Positions 1 to 8,164 of a stretch of 36,914 nt of DNA are shown here, piece after piece (the first letter of the stretch is position 1; every line of letters begins with the position of its first letter). The stretch is from Spirochaetia bacterium UBA2205 (lineage in GTDB: Bacteria > Spirochaetota > UBA4802 > UB4802), in the NCBI GenBank assembly GCA_002328585.1, contig DCUV01000036.1, positions 1 to 36,914 on the forward strand. Reading direction: 5' to 3'. Position numbers and translations under genes: made by a program. The notes under the pieces were generated by a model that did no database searches, was not told the origin of the DNA, and saw nothing but the letters and a program-made list of their open reading frames with translations.

Positions 1-449
1 GGTGGTCCCCAGTAGAATTTGAGGCAATGGATGCCTTTTACCCGGTAAAAGTTGAATGAATACGACCTGTTCTCATAATAACTAAGATAGTTATCGGTCT
101 TTATCTTTTCTATCTGCTTGCTGAAATATTCAAAAAATTCAAAAAGCACATTATCAACACAATACGCAATAATATTGGCAAGCGACATCTTCCAGAGCTT
201 CTTCACATCAAGAAAAAACTCATATTCCGACTGATACAGCTCCAGATGCACCCTTTTCCATGGATTATCAGTGTTTCTTTTTCTGTACGATATACGTTTA
301 AAGGCAACTTCCTTCTTTTTTTCATGTTTTGCAGCATACATGATGCAATAAACAATAAACGTTCGCAGGGGTATATCCAGTTTTTCACAGTATTGTGAAA
401 CGAGTGCCCTATGCTCTACTGAAATGCAGGTTGTGGTTTCAAAATCCAT
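1..449 (-). CDS. Unknown protein, C-terminus cut by window edge
   Basis: Reading the minus strand from an ATG at 449, an open frame continues without a stop to the window edge (149 complete codons), so the 3' end is missing. A strong ribosome binding site (GGGAGGAAACA) lies directly before the ATG and fixes the start. The product begins MDFETTTCISVEHRALVSQY and is rich in Tyr, Phe and Lys, with two predicted helical stretches. The first 35 residues loosely resemble a ribbon-helix-helix DNA-binding fold (short strand, then helix-helix), but I do not recognise the family. It is transcribed divergently from the nagZ-like gene. Function unknown; the frame and start are well supported. Confidence 0.7.
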   Translation of the reverse strand, partial: MDFETTTCISVEHRALVSQYCEKLDIPLRTFIVYCIMYAAKHEKKKEVAFKRISYRKRNTDNPWKRVHLELYQSEYEFFLDVKKLWKMSLANIIAYCVDNVLFEFFEYFSKQIEKIKTDNYLSYYENRSYSFNFYRVKGIHCLKFYWGP

Positions 450-665
450 TGTTTCCTCCCAAAATATTATTTTTTAAGGCAATTCTAAAAACTGGTTTTT
501 ATTTAAGCATACATTGGAAAAAACAGCTTTGCTGCTATTTTGAGTATACAATGACAAGAAAAAATAAAGTTTATATATGCATTATAGTTAAAAATTACTA
601 TTGCATTAAAACAATATATTTATAAAATGCAACCATAATAATTAAATAAATGATAATGGATCACT

Positions 666-2282
666 ATGAATATTAAACCACTGATTGCTGTTTCTCTCTT
701 ATTAGTTTTAGTTGAACTAATTGGATGCAAACAACAAAAAGATTATATCACAGCAGGTAAAATAGCCAGCGGATTAACCAATGATGTTTTAATAGGACAG
801 ATGCTTATCATTGCTTTACCATCAGGTGTTGTTGATGATAAGACAATAGCTATAATAAAAAAGTATAAGCCGGGAGGGGTTGTTTTATTTGGCTATAACC
901 TTATTGATGGTTCCTGTAAAACATTTTGCAATGATCTTCAAGAGATTGCCATGGAGCATATAGGTATTCCTTTGTTCATAGCAATTGACCAGGAAGGAGG
1001 CAGGGTAAAGCGCATTAAAAATGGCGTAACGCAGTTCCCCGGTAATTTTGCACTTGGTGTTATCAATAATCCAGAAAAAGTTTACCAGATGGCGCAGATT
1101 GTAGGGATGCAGCTTAGAATAACAGGTATCAATATGAATTTTGCTCCGGTACTTGATGTCAATAACAATATCAATAATCCTGTTATCAATATACGCTCGT
1201 TTAGCTGTATACCTCAGGTTTGTGCTGATCTGGGAGCTGCATATATTCAAGGATTACAGCAGTCACGATGTATTGCTGTAGCCAAACATTTTCCGGGGCA
1301 TGGTGATACCTATCAGGATTCGCACATAACATTGCCGGTGATAAATAAAACCCTTGCATCATTGGATAAGACTGAATTTATCCCTTTCAAAAAAGCTGTA
1401 TCGTCCCATGTAGAATGTATTATGACGGCTCATATTGCATTTCCCCAGCTTGGCATTGTAAAACCTGCCACAATGTCCGAGTATTTTTTGAACCATTTAT
1501 TACGGAAAAAAATGAAGTTTGATGGTTTAATTATCAGCGATGATCTGGAGATGAAGGGTATCAGCGGTTATTATTCTCATGGCACTGCTGCTGTTGCAAG
1601 CATAAAAGCAGGAACTGATATTATATTGATAAGCTCTTATGAAGATCATGTTCAGGATATTATCAATTCGTTATCAAATGCAATGTTAAAAAATGAAGTA
1701 TCAAAAGACAGAATAGTATCAACAGTAAAAAAAATTATAGAGGTTAAAATGCGTTATGGTATAATGACAATCAAAAAAAATAAAATATATGGTAGTAATT
1801 ATAATGTGGGCGATAGTTACCTGGAAATGATGCAACACGCTGATACACTGAATACTGAATTATCACGGGAGTCAATAGTGTACCACTCAACAACCGATGA
1901 TTTCACTATATTTATACCAGCCGAAAACAGGAAAGCAACTATCCTTACAACGAATAAGGAAGTTGAGGATATTTTTAAAGCTATAAATGCAGATGTAATA
2001 CATTCAATCCAGCTACTGCAAAAAAAGGAAATTCTTTATATTGATAGTGGGTGCTATACAACCAAACAGTTGCAATCAATTATTAAAACTGCACAACAAA
2101 AAGATTGCAATACACTTTTATTGCTAACTGGCAATCCTTATCCCTATCTAAAAGAATTTGGCGAGTATCCTCTTTTAATGTCTTTTTCAGATACTCATGA
2201 ATCATTGCACCAGTTAGCGCTTTGCCTGAGTGGTGAATTTACACCAAAATCATCTCATCCCTGTTTAATGATTGATAAATGA
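666..2282 (+). CDS. Lipoprotein beta-N-acetylhexosaminidase, glycoside hydrolase family 3 (NagZ-like)
   Basis: Probably hydrolyses beta-linked N-acetylglucosamine from peptidoglycan fragments outside the inner membrane. The N-terminus is a lipoprotein signal with a short charged start, hydrophobic core and lipobox LIGC, so Cys21 would be lipidated. The GH3 barrel (about residues 35-370) carries AIDQEGGRV, the general-acid loop KHFPGHGDTYQDSH (His-Asp dyad typical of NagZ) and SDDLEMKG, where Asp292 is the expected nucleophile. A further domain of about 150 residues follows, longer than the short NagZ form of enterobacteria and similar in plan to the two-domain Gram-positive NagZ. The upstream ribosome binding site is weak. 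The stop overlaps the hemW start by 4 nt, so the two genes are translationally coupled. The family call is firm; the exact substrate is inferred. Confidence 0.9.
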   Translation: MNIKPLIAVSLLLVLVELIGCKQQKDYITAGKIASGLTNDVLIGQMLIIALPSGVVDDKTIAIIKKYKPGGVVLFGYNLIDGSCKTFCNDLQEIAMEHIGIPLFIAIDQEGGRVKRIKNGVTQFPGNFALGVINNPEKVYQMAQIVGMQLRITGINMNFAPVLDVNNNINNPVINIRSFSCIPQVCADLGAAYIQGLQQSRCIAVAKHFPGHGDTYQDSHITLPVINKTLASLDKTEFIPFKKAVSSHVECIMTAHIAFPQLGIVKPATMSEYFLNHLLRKKMKFDGLIISDDLEMKGISGYYSHGTAAVASIKAGTDIILISSYEDHVQDIINSLSNAMLKNEVSKDRIVSTVKKIIEVKMRYGIMTIKKNKIYGSNYNVGDSYLEMMQHADTLNTELSRESIVYHSTTDDFTIFIPAENRKATILTTNKEVEDIFKAINADVIHSIQLLQKKEILYIDSGCYTTKQLQSIIKTAQQKDCNTLLLLTGNPYPYLKEFGEYPLLMSFSDTHESLHQLALCLSGEFTPKSSHPCLMIDK

Positions 2283-3430
2283 TACATCCTGGCATATATA
2301 TTCATATTCCTTTCTGCAATAATAAAAAATGTGATTACTGCGATTTCTATTCAATAGCGTGCAATCCATCTCATAGCAATTTTCAACAAATCAAACATGC
2401 ATACATCAATACATTGGCATCCGAAATCATTCATTATTCATCTGAACTAAAAAATTATCTGGTAGATACCATATATATTGGAGGGGGAACTCCGTCGCTA
2501 CTGCAAAGCAGTGATTACAGTGCATTGCTCACTGTGCTACATGATCATTATGCAATTGCTTCTGAAGTTGAGATTACTTTAGAATGTAATCCTGATGACT
2601 ATTCCAAAAATTATATACAACAACTATCGCACATTGGCTTTAATAGATTTATATTGGGAGTGCAAACACTTGATGCCAGAGCACATAATTATATTGGAAG
2701 AAAGTCAAGGCTTTGCACCATTGAAGAAATACAGGAATTTTGTACTATTCCTGACATTATACCATGCGTTGATATTATTGTTGGTATACCCGTTCAGTCA
2801 GTGACTGGCTATCGTTCCATGCTCAACAGTATCATTCAGTGTAATCCCAAACATATCTCCGCATATATGCTGACGTATGAAACAAATACACCTTTGCGCT
2901 TACGAACAAAAAATCCACTGCAATATGCAAATTTTCAGCGAAACATGTTTCAAAAAACAATCAATGCACTTGAGGCGTCAGGCTACAACCATTATGAAAT
3001 TTCCAATTTTTCAATCCCGGATTATGAGTCAAAACATAATCTAAAATACTGGAATTTTGAAAGCTATATCGGTTTTGGAAGCGGTGCCCATTCATTTTAT
3101 AACAACAAACGTTACTACAATGCTACCATTGATGACTACATGAACGACGCAATTGCAAGCCGTACGGAGGATATACGCACACAACAGGACAGTGTCGTTG
3201 AATATTGTATGAATAAGCTCAGGCTGAAACAGGGATTTATGATCAATGACATGCACAACAAAACAGGGTACCTGCCAGCTAAATCATTTTATCAATCAGT
3301 GCATCGTTTAATTGATAAATCATTCTTGATCATGAAAAATTGCAATGGTGATATCTGCATTCAATGTACAGATGAGGGGATGTTCATGCTGGATACAATA
3401 CTGCTGGAATTAGCAAGCAGTTTATTATAG
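2279..3430 (+). CDS. hemW: HemW-type radical SAM protein (haem chaperone / coproporphyrinogen oxidase-like)
   Basis: A 383-residue radical SAM protein of the HemN/HemW family; HemW proteins insert or traffic haem rather than oxidise coproporphyrinogen. Family motifs are present in order: YIHIPFC at the N-terminus, GGGTPSLL, ECNPDD, ILGVQT, YEISNFS, and HNLKYWNF followed by GFGSGAHSF. The cluster-binding cysteines are C13, C18 and C21, giving CX4CX2C, one residue more than the usual CX3CX2C; I checked the codons and the extra residue is really in the frame. The gene overlaps nagZ by ATGA. It was separated from HemN on length, the N-terminal start at the barrel, and the GSGAHS motif. Confidence in HemW is high; the cysteine spacing is odd. 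Confidence 0.9.
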   Translation: MIHPGIYIHIPFCNNKKCDYCDFYSIACNPSHSNFQQIKHAYINTLASEIIHYSSELKNYLVDTIYIGGGTPSLLQSSDYSALLTVLHDHYAIASEVEITLECNPDDYSKNYIQQLSHIGFNRFILGVQTLDARAHNYIGRKSRLCTIEEIQEFCTIPDIIPCVDIIVGIPVQSVTGYRSMLNSIIQCNPKHISAYMLTYETNTPLRLRTKNPLQYANFQRNMFQKTINALEASGYNHYEISNFSIPDYESKHNLKYWNFESYIGFGSGAHSFYNNKRYYNATIDDYMNDAIASRTEDIRTQQDSVVEYCMNKLRLKQGFMINDMHNKTGYLPAKSFYQSVHRLIDKSFLIMKNCNGDICIQCTDEGMFMLDTILLELASSLL

Positions 3431-3479
3431 TTATTATAGCAATTGAATAATGATTGATTAAAAATATTAAAAATATGGA

Positions 3480-3501
3480 CTGCCATAATAATATCTGGCA
3501 G
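3480..3501. other. Short inverted repeat between convergent genes
   Basis: CTGCCA and TGGCAG arms of 6 bp enclose a 10-nt loop between the convergent hemW and the minus-strand unknown gene. No T-run follows, so it is a weak candidate for a bidirectional terminator. Confidence 0.3.
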
Positions 3502-3586
3502 CAAATCAATGGATGTACAAAAAAAGATTGTTCTGCGTATGTAAGTTTAATATCATTTGCAATATATCAAGTTAAAAATGGAAAGA

Positions 3587-4432
3587 TTAATCTTTTATAA
3601 CAAAATATTTACTATAAATAGAATTGATCCTTGAATAGTAATCAGCGTGGCGGTCATTATTGATTTTTTTAAAGTAAAATGCCAGCAGTTGTGAACCCCG
3701 TATAATATAATGGTTTAGATCTCTTCCTTTTAATCCTTTAATTATTTCAATATTCCCTTTTTCAATATAGGCTAATCCCATGGCAATATATCGCTGTAAA
3801 TTTGAAATATCTTTTGTAAGCTCTTCATCGTTTTGGGCTATAAGCTGTGATACTTTGATTTCATCAAGCCCGCCTGACAATAAAAAGTATTTTTTTATTT
3901 CTTTCATGGAAGCATTGATAGTTGCTCTATTGACTGCATCCTTAAATAATGATGAAAACTTTTCAAATGCCACCAGTTTTTCCTGATCCGTTTCAGGCAC
4001 AGTACCAAACATTTTTTTGTATAGATCAAATGCAATCTTTTCAACTTCCTGACAATCCTGATCAGCATTTATAACAGATTTCAATTTATGATAATTTTTT
4101 GGATTACGATCTATTATTTTTATATAAAGATTAACACCGTTTAATGCTTCTAAATAAATGGGGAGATTAATTGAAGAAAAATCTCGTTCAGTATATTTTC
4201 TCATTCCTTCAATAATCATTGAAGACTGTGCTGTAATGAGCAGTGCATCCATATCGGGCTGAAAATCTCTTGATGACCGTTTACGGGAGCTATCGCCAAA
4301 ATCTTTTCCCGAATCCATTACCCTATTGTTATTTGCGGTAGGTTTATTCTCGGGTATATTGTCCTGTATATCTATCTCATCATCAAATCTAAATAAATCG
4401 TCATCTAAGGAAAAATCATCAGGTTGGGACAT
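3587..4432 (-). CDS. Unknown acidic protein, 281 aa
   Basis: Not recognised. The first 60 residues are low-complexity, very rich in Asp/Glu then Ser/Arg (MSQPDDFSLDDDLFRFDDE), and look disordered. From about residue 60 to the end the sequence is predicted helical, with no signal peptide, membrane segment or catalytic signature. A good ribosome binding site (AGAGAGG, nine bases before the ATG) supports the start. It lies about 107 nt downstream of plsC on the same strand and could be co-transcribed. The acidic tail plus helical body suggests a protein-protein adaptor, but that is only inference. Confidence 0.75.
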   Translation of the reverse strand: MSQPDDFSLDDDLFRFDDEIDIQDNIPENKPTANNNRVMDSGKDFGDSSRKRSSRDFQPDMDALLITAQSSMIIEGMRKYTERDFSSINLPIYLEALNGVNLYIKIIDRNPKNYHKLKSVINADQDCQEVEKIAFDLYKKMFGTVPETDQEKLVAFEKFSSLFKDAVNRATINASMKEIKKYFLLSGGLDEIKVSQLIAQNDEELTKDISNLQRYIAMGLAYIEKGNIEIIKGLKGRDLNHYIIRGSQLLAFYFKKINNDRHADYYSRINSIYSKYFVIKD

Positions 4433-4539
4433 TAATGCAACCTCTCTGTAAAAATAGTTTAAATTTCACAATCTGGTATATATTATTACTCTACAGAATA
4501 TACATCAATAGTGCAAGCTAATTTAAGGTATAATTATTC

Positions 4540-5316
4540 TCAGATTGAATCACTACCATACATCTCCATTCTTAATTTTTTCAACTCAGTATTCATATAG
4601 TTCCATGTATAATCTACCAGTTTTTCTATACTCATGTTTTTAAATTTTTCTGGTACTATTTCATCAAGTACCCGTAATATTATGGGATGCTTACCATGAT
4701 AGTCTATACTATGTTTTGGTAAAGCAAATCGTGTACCTTCTATGATAATGGGCATTATGGGAAGATTCAACTTTTTTGCTAATAGAAATGCTCCCAACTT
4801 AAATTGTTTTAAATGGCCATCGGGCGAACGTGAGCCTTCCGGAAATATATACACAGAACTACCTTCTTTTAAATGCATTTCACATTCATCCATCATCTGT
4901 GCTATACTTTTTTTATCGCCTCGTACCAGTTTGATATATCGGTTCAATACCATATTCCAGCCTATAACCGGCACCTTAAATATTTCTGCCTTTGACACCC
5001 ATTTGAAATGTTTATATAATCTGAATGCAACCAGTATATCAAGCTGAGACTGATGATTGGAAATAATAATATACGGTTTATTATTTTTTATCTTATTTCT
5101 TCTCTGTACTGTAATTTTCCATGGTGGCATAATATAGGTATATAATGAACCCCAGAAACATGTTAACAGATGAAGTAAACGCAACCTTTTATCAAAAGGA
5201 TAGGTTGTAACCCGGATAATGACAGCAATGATAAAAAAAACCAGTGATGTTATAGCTACAAATATAAAAAATAGTGATGTTATTATTTTGCCTTTCATAC
5301 TGTATGATAACTCCAT
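4540..5316 (-). CDS. plsC: 1-acyl-sn-glycerol-3-phosphate acyltransferase (PlsC family)
   Basis: Transfers an acyl chain to lysophosphatidic acid to give phosphatidic acid at the inner membrane. Family blocks are visible: NHQSQLD (HX4D catalytic motif), FPEGSRSPDG (glycerophosphate-binding block, with Ser for the common Thr), and PIIIEGT. A hydrophobic N-terminal helix anchors it. The length of 258 is typical. The annotated ATG at 5316 has no ribosome binding site. An in-frame ATG at 5298 (Met7) has GGAG 12 nt upstream and may be the true start. Paralogues using other lysophospholipids share these motifs, so the exact substrate is not proven. Confidence 0.9.
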   Translation of the reverse strand: MELSYSMKGKIITSLFFIFVAITSLVFFIIAVIIRVTTYPFDKRLRLLHLLTCFWGSLYTYIMPPWKITVQRRNKIKNNKPYIIISNHQSQLDILVAFRLYKHFKWVSKAEIFKVPVIGWNMVLNRYIKLVRGDKKSIAQMMDECEMHLKEGSSVYIFPEGSRSPDGHLKQFKLGAFLLAKKLNLPIMPIIIEGTRFALPKHSIDYHGKHPIILRVLDEIVPEKFKNMSIEKLVDYTWNYMNTELKKLRMEMYGSDSI

Positions 5317-5467
5317 TGAAAATATTTATAATGATTGTAATAATTCATTCCAAAATTCATGACATATTTATGATTAACAAAAAACAAATGTAATATATTC
5401 TATTATACAATATAATTGTTTTATTAAAAATTTTCAATTATTCTTTTGTCAAGCCTATTGTGATTAT

Positions 5468-6433
5468 TTATAATCGTTTCACATATTCTAAAAATTGCGG
5501 AATAAACGTAAAAATATCCTCAACAACACCATAGTGCGAAATATTAAAAATGGGAGCGTCGTTATCTTTATTTATAGCAATTATTGTTTTTGCTCCTTTA
5601 ATTCCTGCAATATGCTGCGATGAGCCTGATATGGCACATGCAATATACACCCTTGGTGCTATGCTTTTTCCTGTAATGCCAACCTGTTTGCTGTATGGCA
5701 GCCATCCATAGTCGCATACAATACGTGAACCAGCCACGGCACTGTGAGGAAAAATTTTTGCAAAATTATAAATCAAGGTCAAATTATCCTTTGATCCAAT
5801 ACCTTTCCCCACACCAATGATAATATCGGCTTCATCTAACGATGAATCTTTATTCTCTTTTGTTATAAAAGTGCATAATTGTTTTTCAGCAGCGGCTATG
5901 GTGATTTGAGTTACTTCATTAATTGTATCATTGATTGAATTGTCAGTATCATCTGCAACATACTCGTCAAAGCTTCCCGGTGCAATGCTTGCAACAACAG
6001 GTTTATTATCTATATCAATATACTGGTCTAATTTACCAGAGCAGCTTCCTCGTACAAACGTGAGATGTTCATCATGCTGTATGGTATGTACCTGCGTTAT
6101 ACAGTGTGCGTTGTATTCAATGCTTATTGATGGCAAAAAATCAATGGTAAACGGTGTATGCAATCCAATGATGTAGTGTGCTTTAATATCATGAGCTATC
6201 GATGCAATTGCTTTACTCAAACCTTGTGCATTATAATTATAGATGCTCATGCCAATCACTATTGTTTTGACATCCGGGCGATAGTTACTGGTAATTTTTA
6301 CATCATTGCATGGAATAAGCAAATAGACAGTTGTAATTATATCCTTTGCTATTGTATTGGCAGCGGTAAATAATTCTGCAGTTGCTGGATTAATCTGGTT
6401 ATTTTTAATATCTGCAATGATAAGAATACACAT
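5468..6433 (-). CDS. etfA: Electron transfer flavoprotein alpha subunit (first, divergent copy)
   Basis: Alpha subunit of a soluble ETF that carries electrons from acyl-CoA dehydrogenases. The C-terminal FAD domain is intact: GVGKGIGSKDN, AGSRIVCDYGW (FAD-contacting Arg), VGITGKSIAP (normally GQTGK; Gln replaced by Ile, the FAD-contacting Thr kept), YIACAISGSSQHIAG (His kept) and AINKDNDAPIF. The N-terminal domain (about 1-190) is clearly diverged from the second copy at 33068. It starts 3 nt after etfB ends, so the subunits are coupled. It shares a divergent promoter region with the acyl-CoA dehydrogenase operon, which marks it as the probable dedicated electron acceptor of that enzyme. Confidence 0.93.
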   Translation of the reverse strand: MCILIIADIKNNQINPATAELFTAANTIAKDIITTVYLLIPCNDVKITSNYRPDVKTIVIGMSIYNYNAQGLSKAIASIAHDIKAHYIIGLHTPFTIDFLPSISIEYNAHCITQVHTIQHDEHLTFVRGSCSGKLDQYIDIDNKPVVASIAPGSFDEYVADDTDNSINDTINEVTQITIAAAEKQLCTFITKENKDSSLDEADIIIGVGKGIGSKDNLTLIYNFAKIFPHSAVAGSRIVCDYGWLPYSKQVGITGKSIAPRVYIACAISGSSQHIAGIKGAKTIIAINKDNDAPIFNISHYGVVEDIFTFIPQFLEYVKRL

Positions 6434-6436
6434 AAT

Positions 6437-7201
6437 TTAAACCACCGCATTACGATGTAAAATTTTATATAGCTCAACAACCTTTTGATCTGTTCTTCCT
6501 TGAATAAATTCACATTCAGTAGTTTTTTGGGGAATTGTATAAAAACTATGATACTGAACCTGCGATGACATTATGGGTTTTATCATACCAATGTGCTGTT
6601 TCTTTGCACGGAGCACATTTGAAAGAGATGGGTAACGCGGTATGATACTGCTTGATTGAACTGCAATAACACAGGGAATTTTCAAAGCATATTGCATCGA
6701 AGTTTGAGCATCAAGCTCACGAGTAACTGTTATTACATCATCATTGGTTTGTATCCCGGTTACACCGGTAGCATAATTATATCCCAGCATAGATGCAATA
6801 AGTTGCCCGGTTTGCTGATTCATTGCATCCTGGGACATAACGCCAGTAAGAATAATATCATACTCATTTTTTGCAAAATCAGTTATACATTGTGCCACAT
6901 AATATGGTATAGCACAATCATCATCACCGGTTACAATATGGTATGCCTCATCAGCGCCCATTTCAAGTGAGCGACGCAAAGCCTTTTGTATTCGATCTGG
7001 TCCTGCTGAAATGGTATGAATATAATGTGTTAATCCTTTATCTTTTAGTTGCAAAGCCTCTTCCAGTGCATATTCATCATATCGATTAATAACATACACG
7101 GTTTTTTCGTCATAATGCGGTTTTGTTTTTTCCAGGTAAATCTTAGCATTAGCATCGGGTACTTGTTTTATGCACACTAATATTTTGTATGGTATACTCA
7201 C
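6437..7201 (-). CDS. etfB: Electron transfer flavoprotein beta subunit (first, divergent copy)
   Basis: Beta subunit of the ETF, 254 residues. It begins with GTG (7199-7201), with AGGAG 11 nt upstream. ETF-beta signatures are CIKQVPD at the start, RYDEYALEEALQLK, SAGPDR, the nucleotide-binding QQTGQLIASMLG, and the C-terminal signature TRELDAQTS...IPRYPSLSNVLRAKK. First gene of a minus-strand etfB-etfA operon. A promoter (TTGATT, 17-nt spacer, TATAAT) lies about 90-120 nt upstream, next to the palindromic operator at 7325-7342. The protein differs widely from the second EtfB at 32268, so the pairs are paralogues with separate partners rather than a recent duplication. Confidence 0.93.
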   Translation of the reverse strand: MSIPYKILVCIKQVPDANAKIYLEKTKPHYDEKTVYVINRYDEYALEEALQLKDKGLTHYIHTISAGPDRIQKALRRSLEMGADEAYHIVTGDDDCAIPYYVAQCITDFAKNEYDIILTGVMSQDAMNQQTGQLIASMLGYNYATGVTGIQTNDDVITVTRELDAQTSMQYALKIPCVIAVQSSSIIPRYPSLSNVLRAKKQHIGMIKPIMSSQVQYHSFYTIPQKTTECEFIQGRTDQKVVELYKILHRNAVV

Positions 7202-7290
7202 AATAACTTCATCTCCTGTATAGCATCATTAAACAATTGAACATATAGCAAACAGTTCTCCCTATAATTTTATTTCTTAGCATTGAGACC

Positions 7291-7319
7291 ATTATATAAA
7301 AATATTTTAAAAAAATCAA
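7291..7319 (-). promoter_or_regulatory. Promoter of the first etfB-etfA operon
   Basis: On the minus strand TTGATT (7314-7319) and TATAAT (7291-7296) are separated by exactly 17 nt. The -35 box lies 5 bp from the palindrome at 7325-7342. It reads into etfB at 7201. Confidence 0.65.
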
Positions 7320-7324
7320 TAAAA

Positions 7325-7342
7325 ATAACGAACGTTCGTTAT
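7325..7342. promoter_or_regulatory. Perfect 18-bp palindromic operator between divergent operons
   Basis: ATAACGAACGTTCGTTAT is a perfect inverted repeat. It lies midway between the minus-strand -35 box (7314-7319) and the plus-strand -35 box (7350-7355), so one bound dimer could control both operons. Size and symmetry suit a TetR-family regulator, and a TetR gene (9351-10079) is encoded in the plus-strand operon. That pairing is inferred from context. Confidence 0.75.
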
Positions 7343-7349
7343 ATTTTTC

Positions 7350-7377
7350 TTGACATTTTTATACAGGAGTTGATAAT
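7350..7377 (+). promoter_or_regulatory. Promoter of the histidine phosphatase / acyl-CoA dehydrogenase operon
   Basis: TTGACA (7350-7355), 16-nt spacer, GATAAT (7372-7377). The start of transcription would be near 7384, about 30 nt before the first ATG. The palindromic operator ends 7 bp upstream of the -35 box. Confidence 0.65.
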
Positions 7378-7414
7378 GTTATTAATAATTCAAAATATTT
7401 TAATCTGGTGAATT

Positions 7415-8134
7415 ATGAGTGAAATACTATTAGTGCGTCACGGTCAGGGTTCTTTTGGACAGGGTGATTATGACAATTTGTCTGAAAAAGGGCAAAAACA
7501 ATCCCTTATTTTAGCTGATTATTTATATAACTATCGCTATAACAATAAACAAATTGATGCAATTTATTCAGGAACATTAAAAAGACAACAACATACAGCA
7601 CAAATACTTATTGATTATTTTTTATCAAAAGGTATCCATGTTCCTTCATTGCAAACTGATTCACGATTAAATGAGTATGACTCAATCAATATTATAAAAA
7701 CTATATTTCCCATATTGCTTGATGATGATCCTCACCTTGATGAAGAGATAAAACAAATATATACTGATAAAAAAGCTTTCCAGCGCGTTTTTGAAAAAGT
7801 TATGCTTTATTGGATAACAACAAAAACTTCTTTTGAAAGCATTGAATCCTATGAAGATGTTAAAAAGAGGGTGAATAGCTTTGTCACTGAAATAATAAAG
7901 AATCATGGGAGAGGGAAAAATATTTTATTAGTCTCTTCAGGAGGCCTCATTGGAGCCACTGTACAGATGGTTCTTGGTTTTAGTGATGAAACAACCATGC
8001 AGTTAACATGGCAAATAGTAAATACATCGATGACACATCTACGATATAACAATAAAGCTCTGGTATTGGCTTCATTTAATGCATATCCTCATATAGAGTT
8101 GTTGCAAGATGCATCGATGAAAACGTATAGGTGA
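7415..8134 (+). CDS. Histidine phosphatase family protein lacking the second catalytic histidine
   Basis: Phosphoglycerate-mutase-like fold. The N-terminal phosphohistidine motif LVRHGQGSFGQGDYDNLSEK is intact, as are the second phosphate-binding Arg in SGTLKRQQHTA and an acidic LNEYD. The C-terminal motif, normally SHGG, reads LLVSSGG, so Ser replaces the second catalytic His. The RHGQxSF...DYDxLS start recalls a subfamily often encoded next to acyl-CoA dehydrogenases and APH-type kinases. First gene of the operon; 30 nt separate it from the dehydrogenase. It may act on a phosphorylated acyl intermediate or be a regulator; its activity is uncertain because of the missing His. Confidence 0.85.
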   Translation: MSEILLVRHGQGSFGQGDYDNLSEKGQKQSLILADYLYNYRYNNKQIDAIYSGTLKRQQHTAQILIDYFLSKGIHVPSLQTDSRLNEYDSINIIKTIFPILLDDDPHLDEEIKQIYTDKKAFQRVFEKVMLYWITTKTSFESIESYEDVKKRVNSFVTEIIKNHGRGKNILLVSSGGLIGATVQMVLGFSDETTMQLTWQIVNTSMTHLRYNNKALVLASFNAYPHIELLQDASMKTYR

Positions 8135-8164
8135 AATATATTTATATTTTAATGGAGGCTTTTT

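Noticed and set aside
395..625. 76-codon plus-strand frame at the left end
   Set aside because: It overlaps the start of the minus-strand gene and the AT-rich spacer, has no ribosome binding site, and the product looks like translated non-coding DNA.
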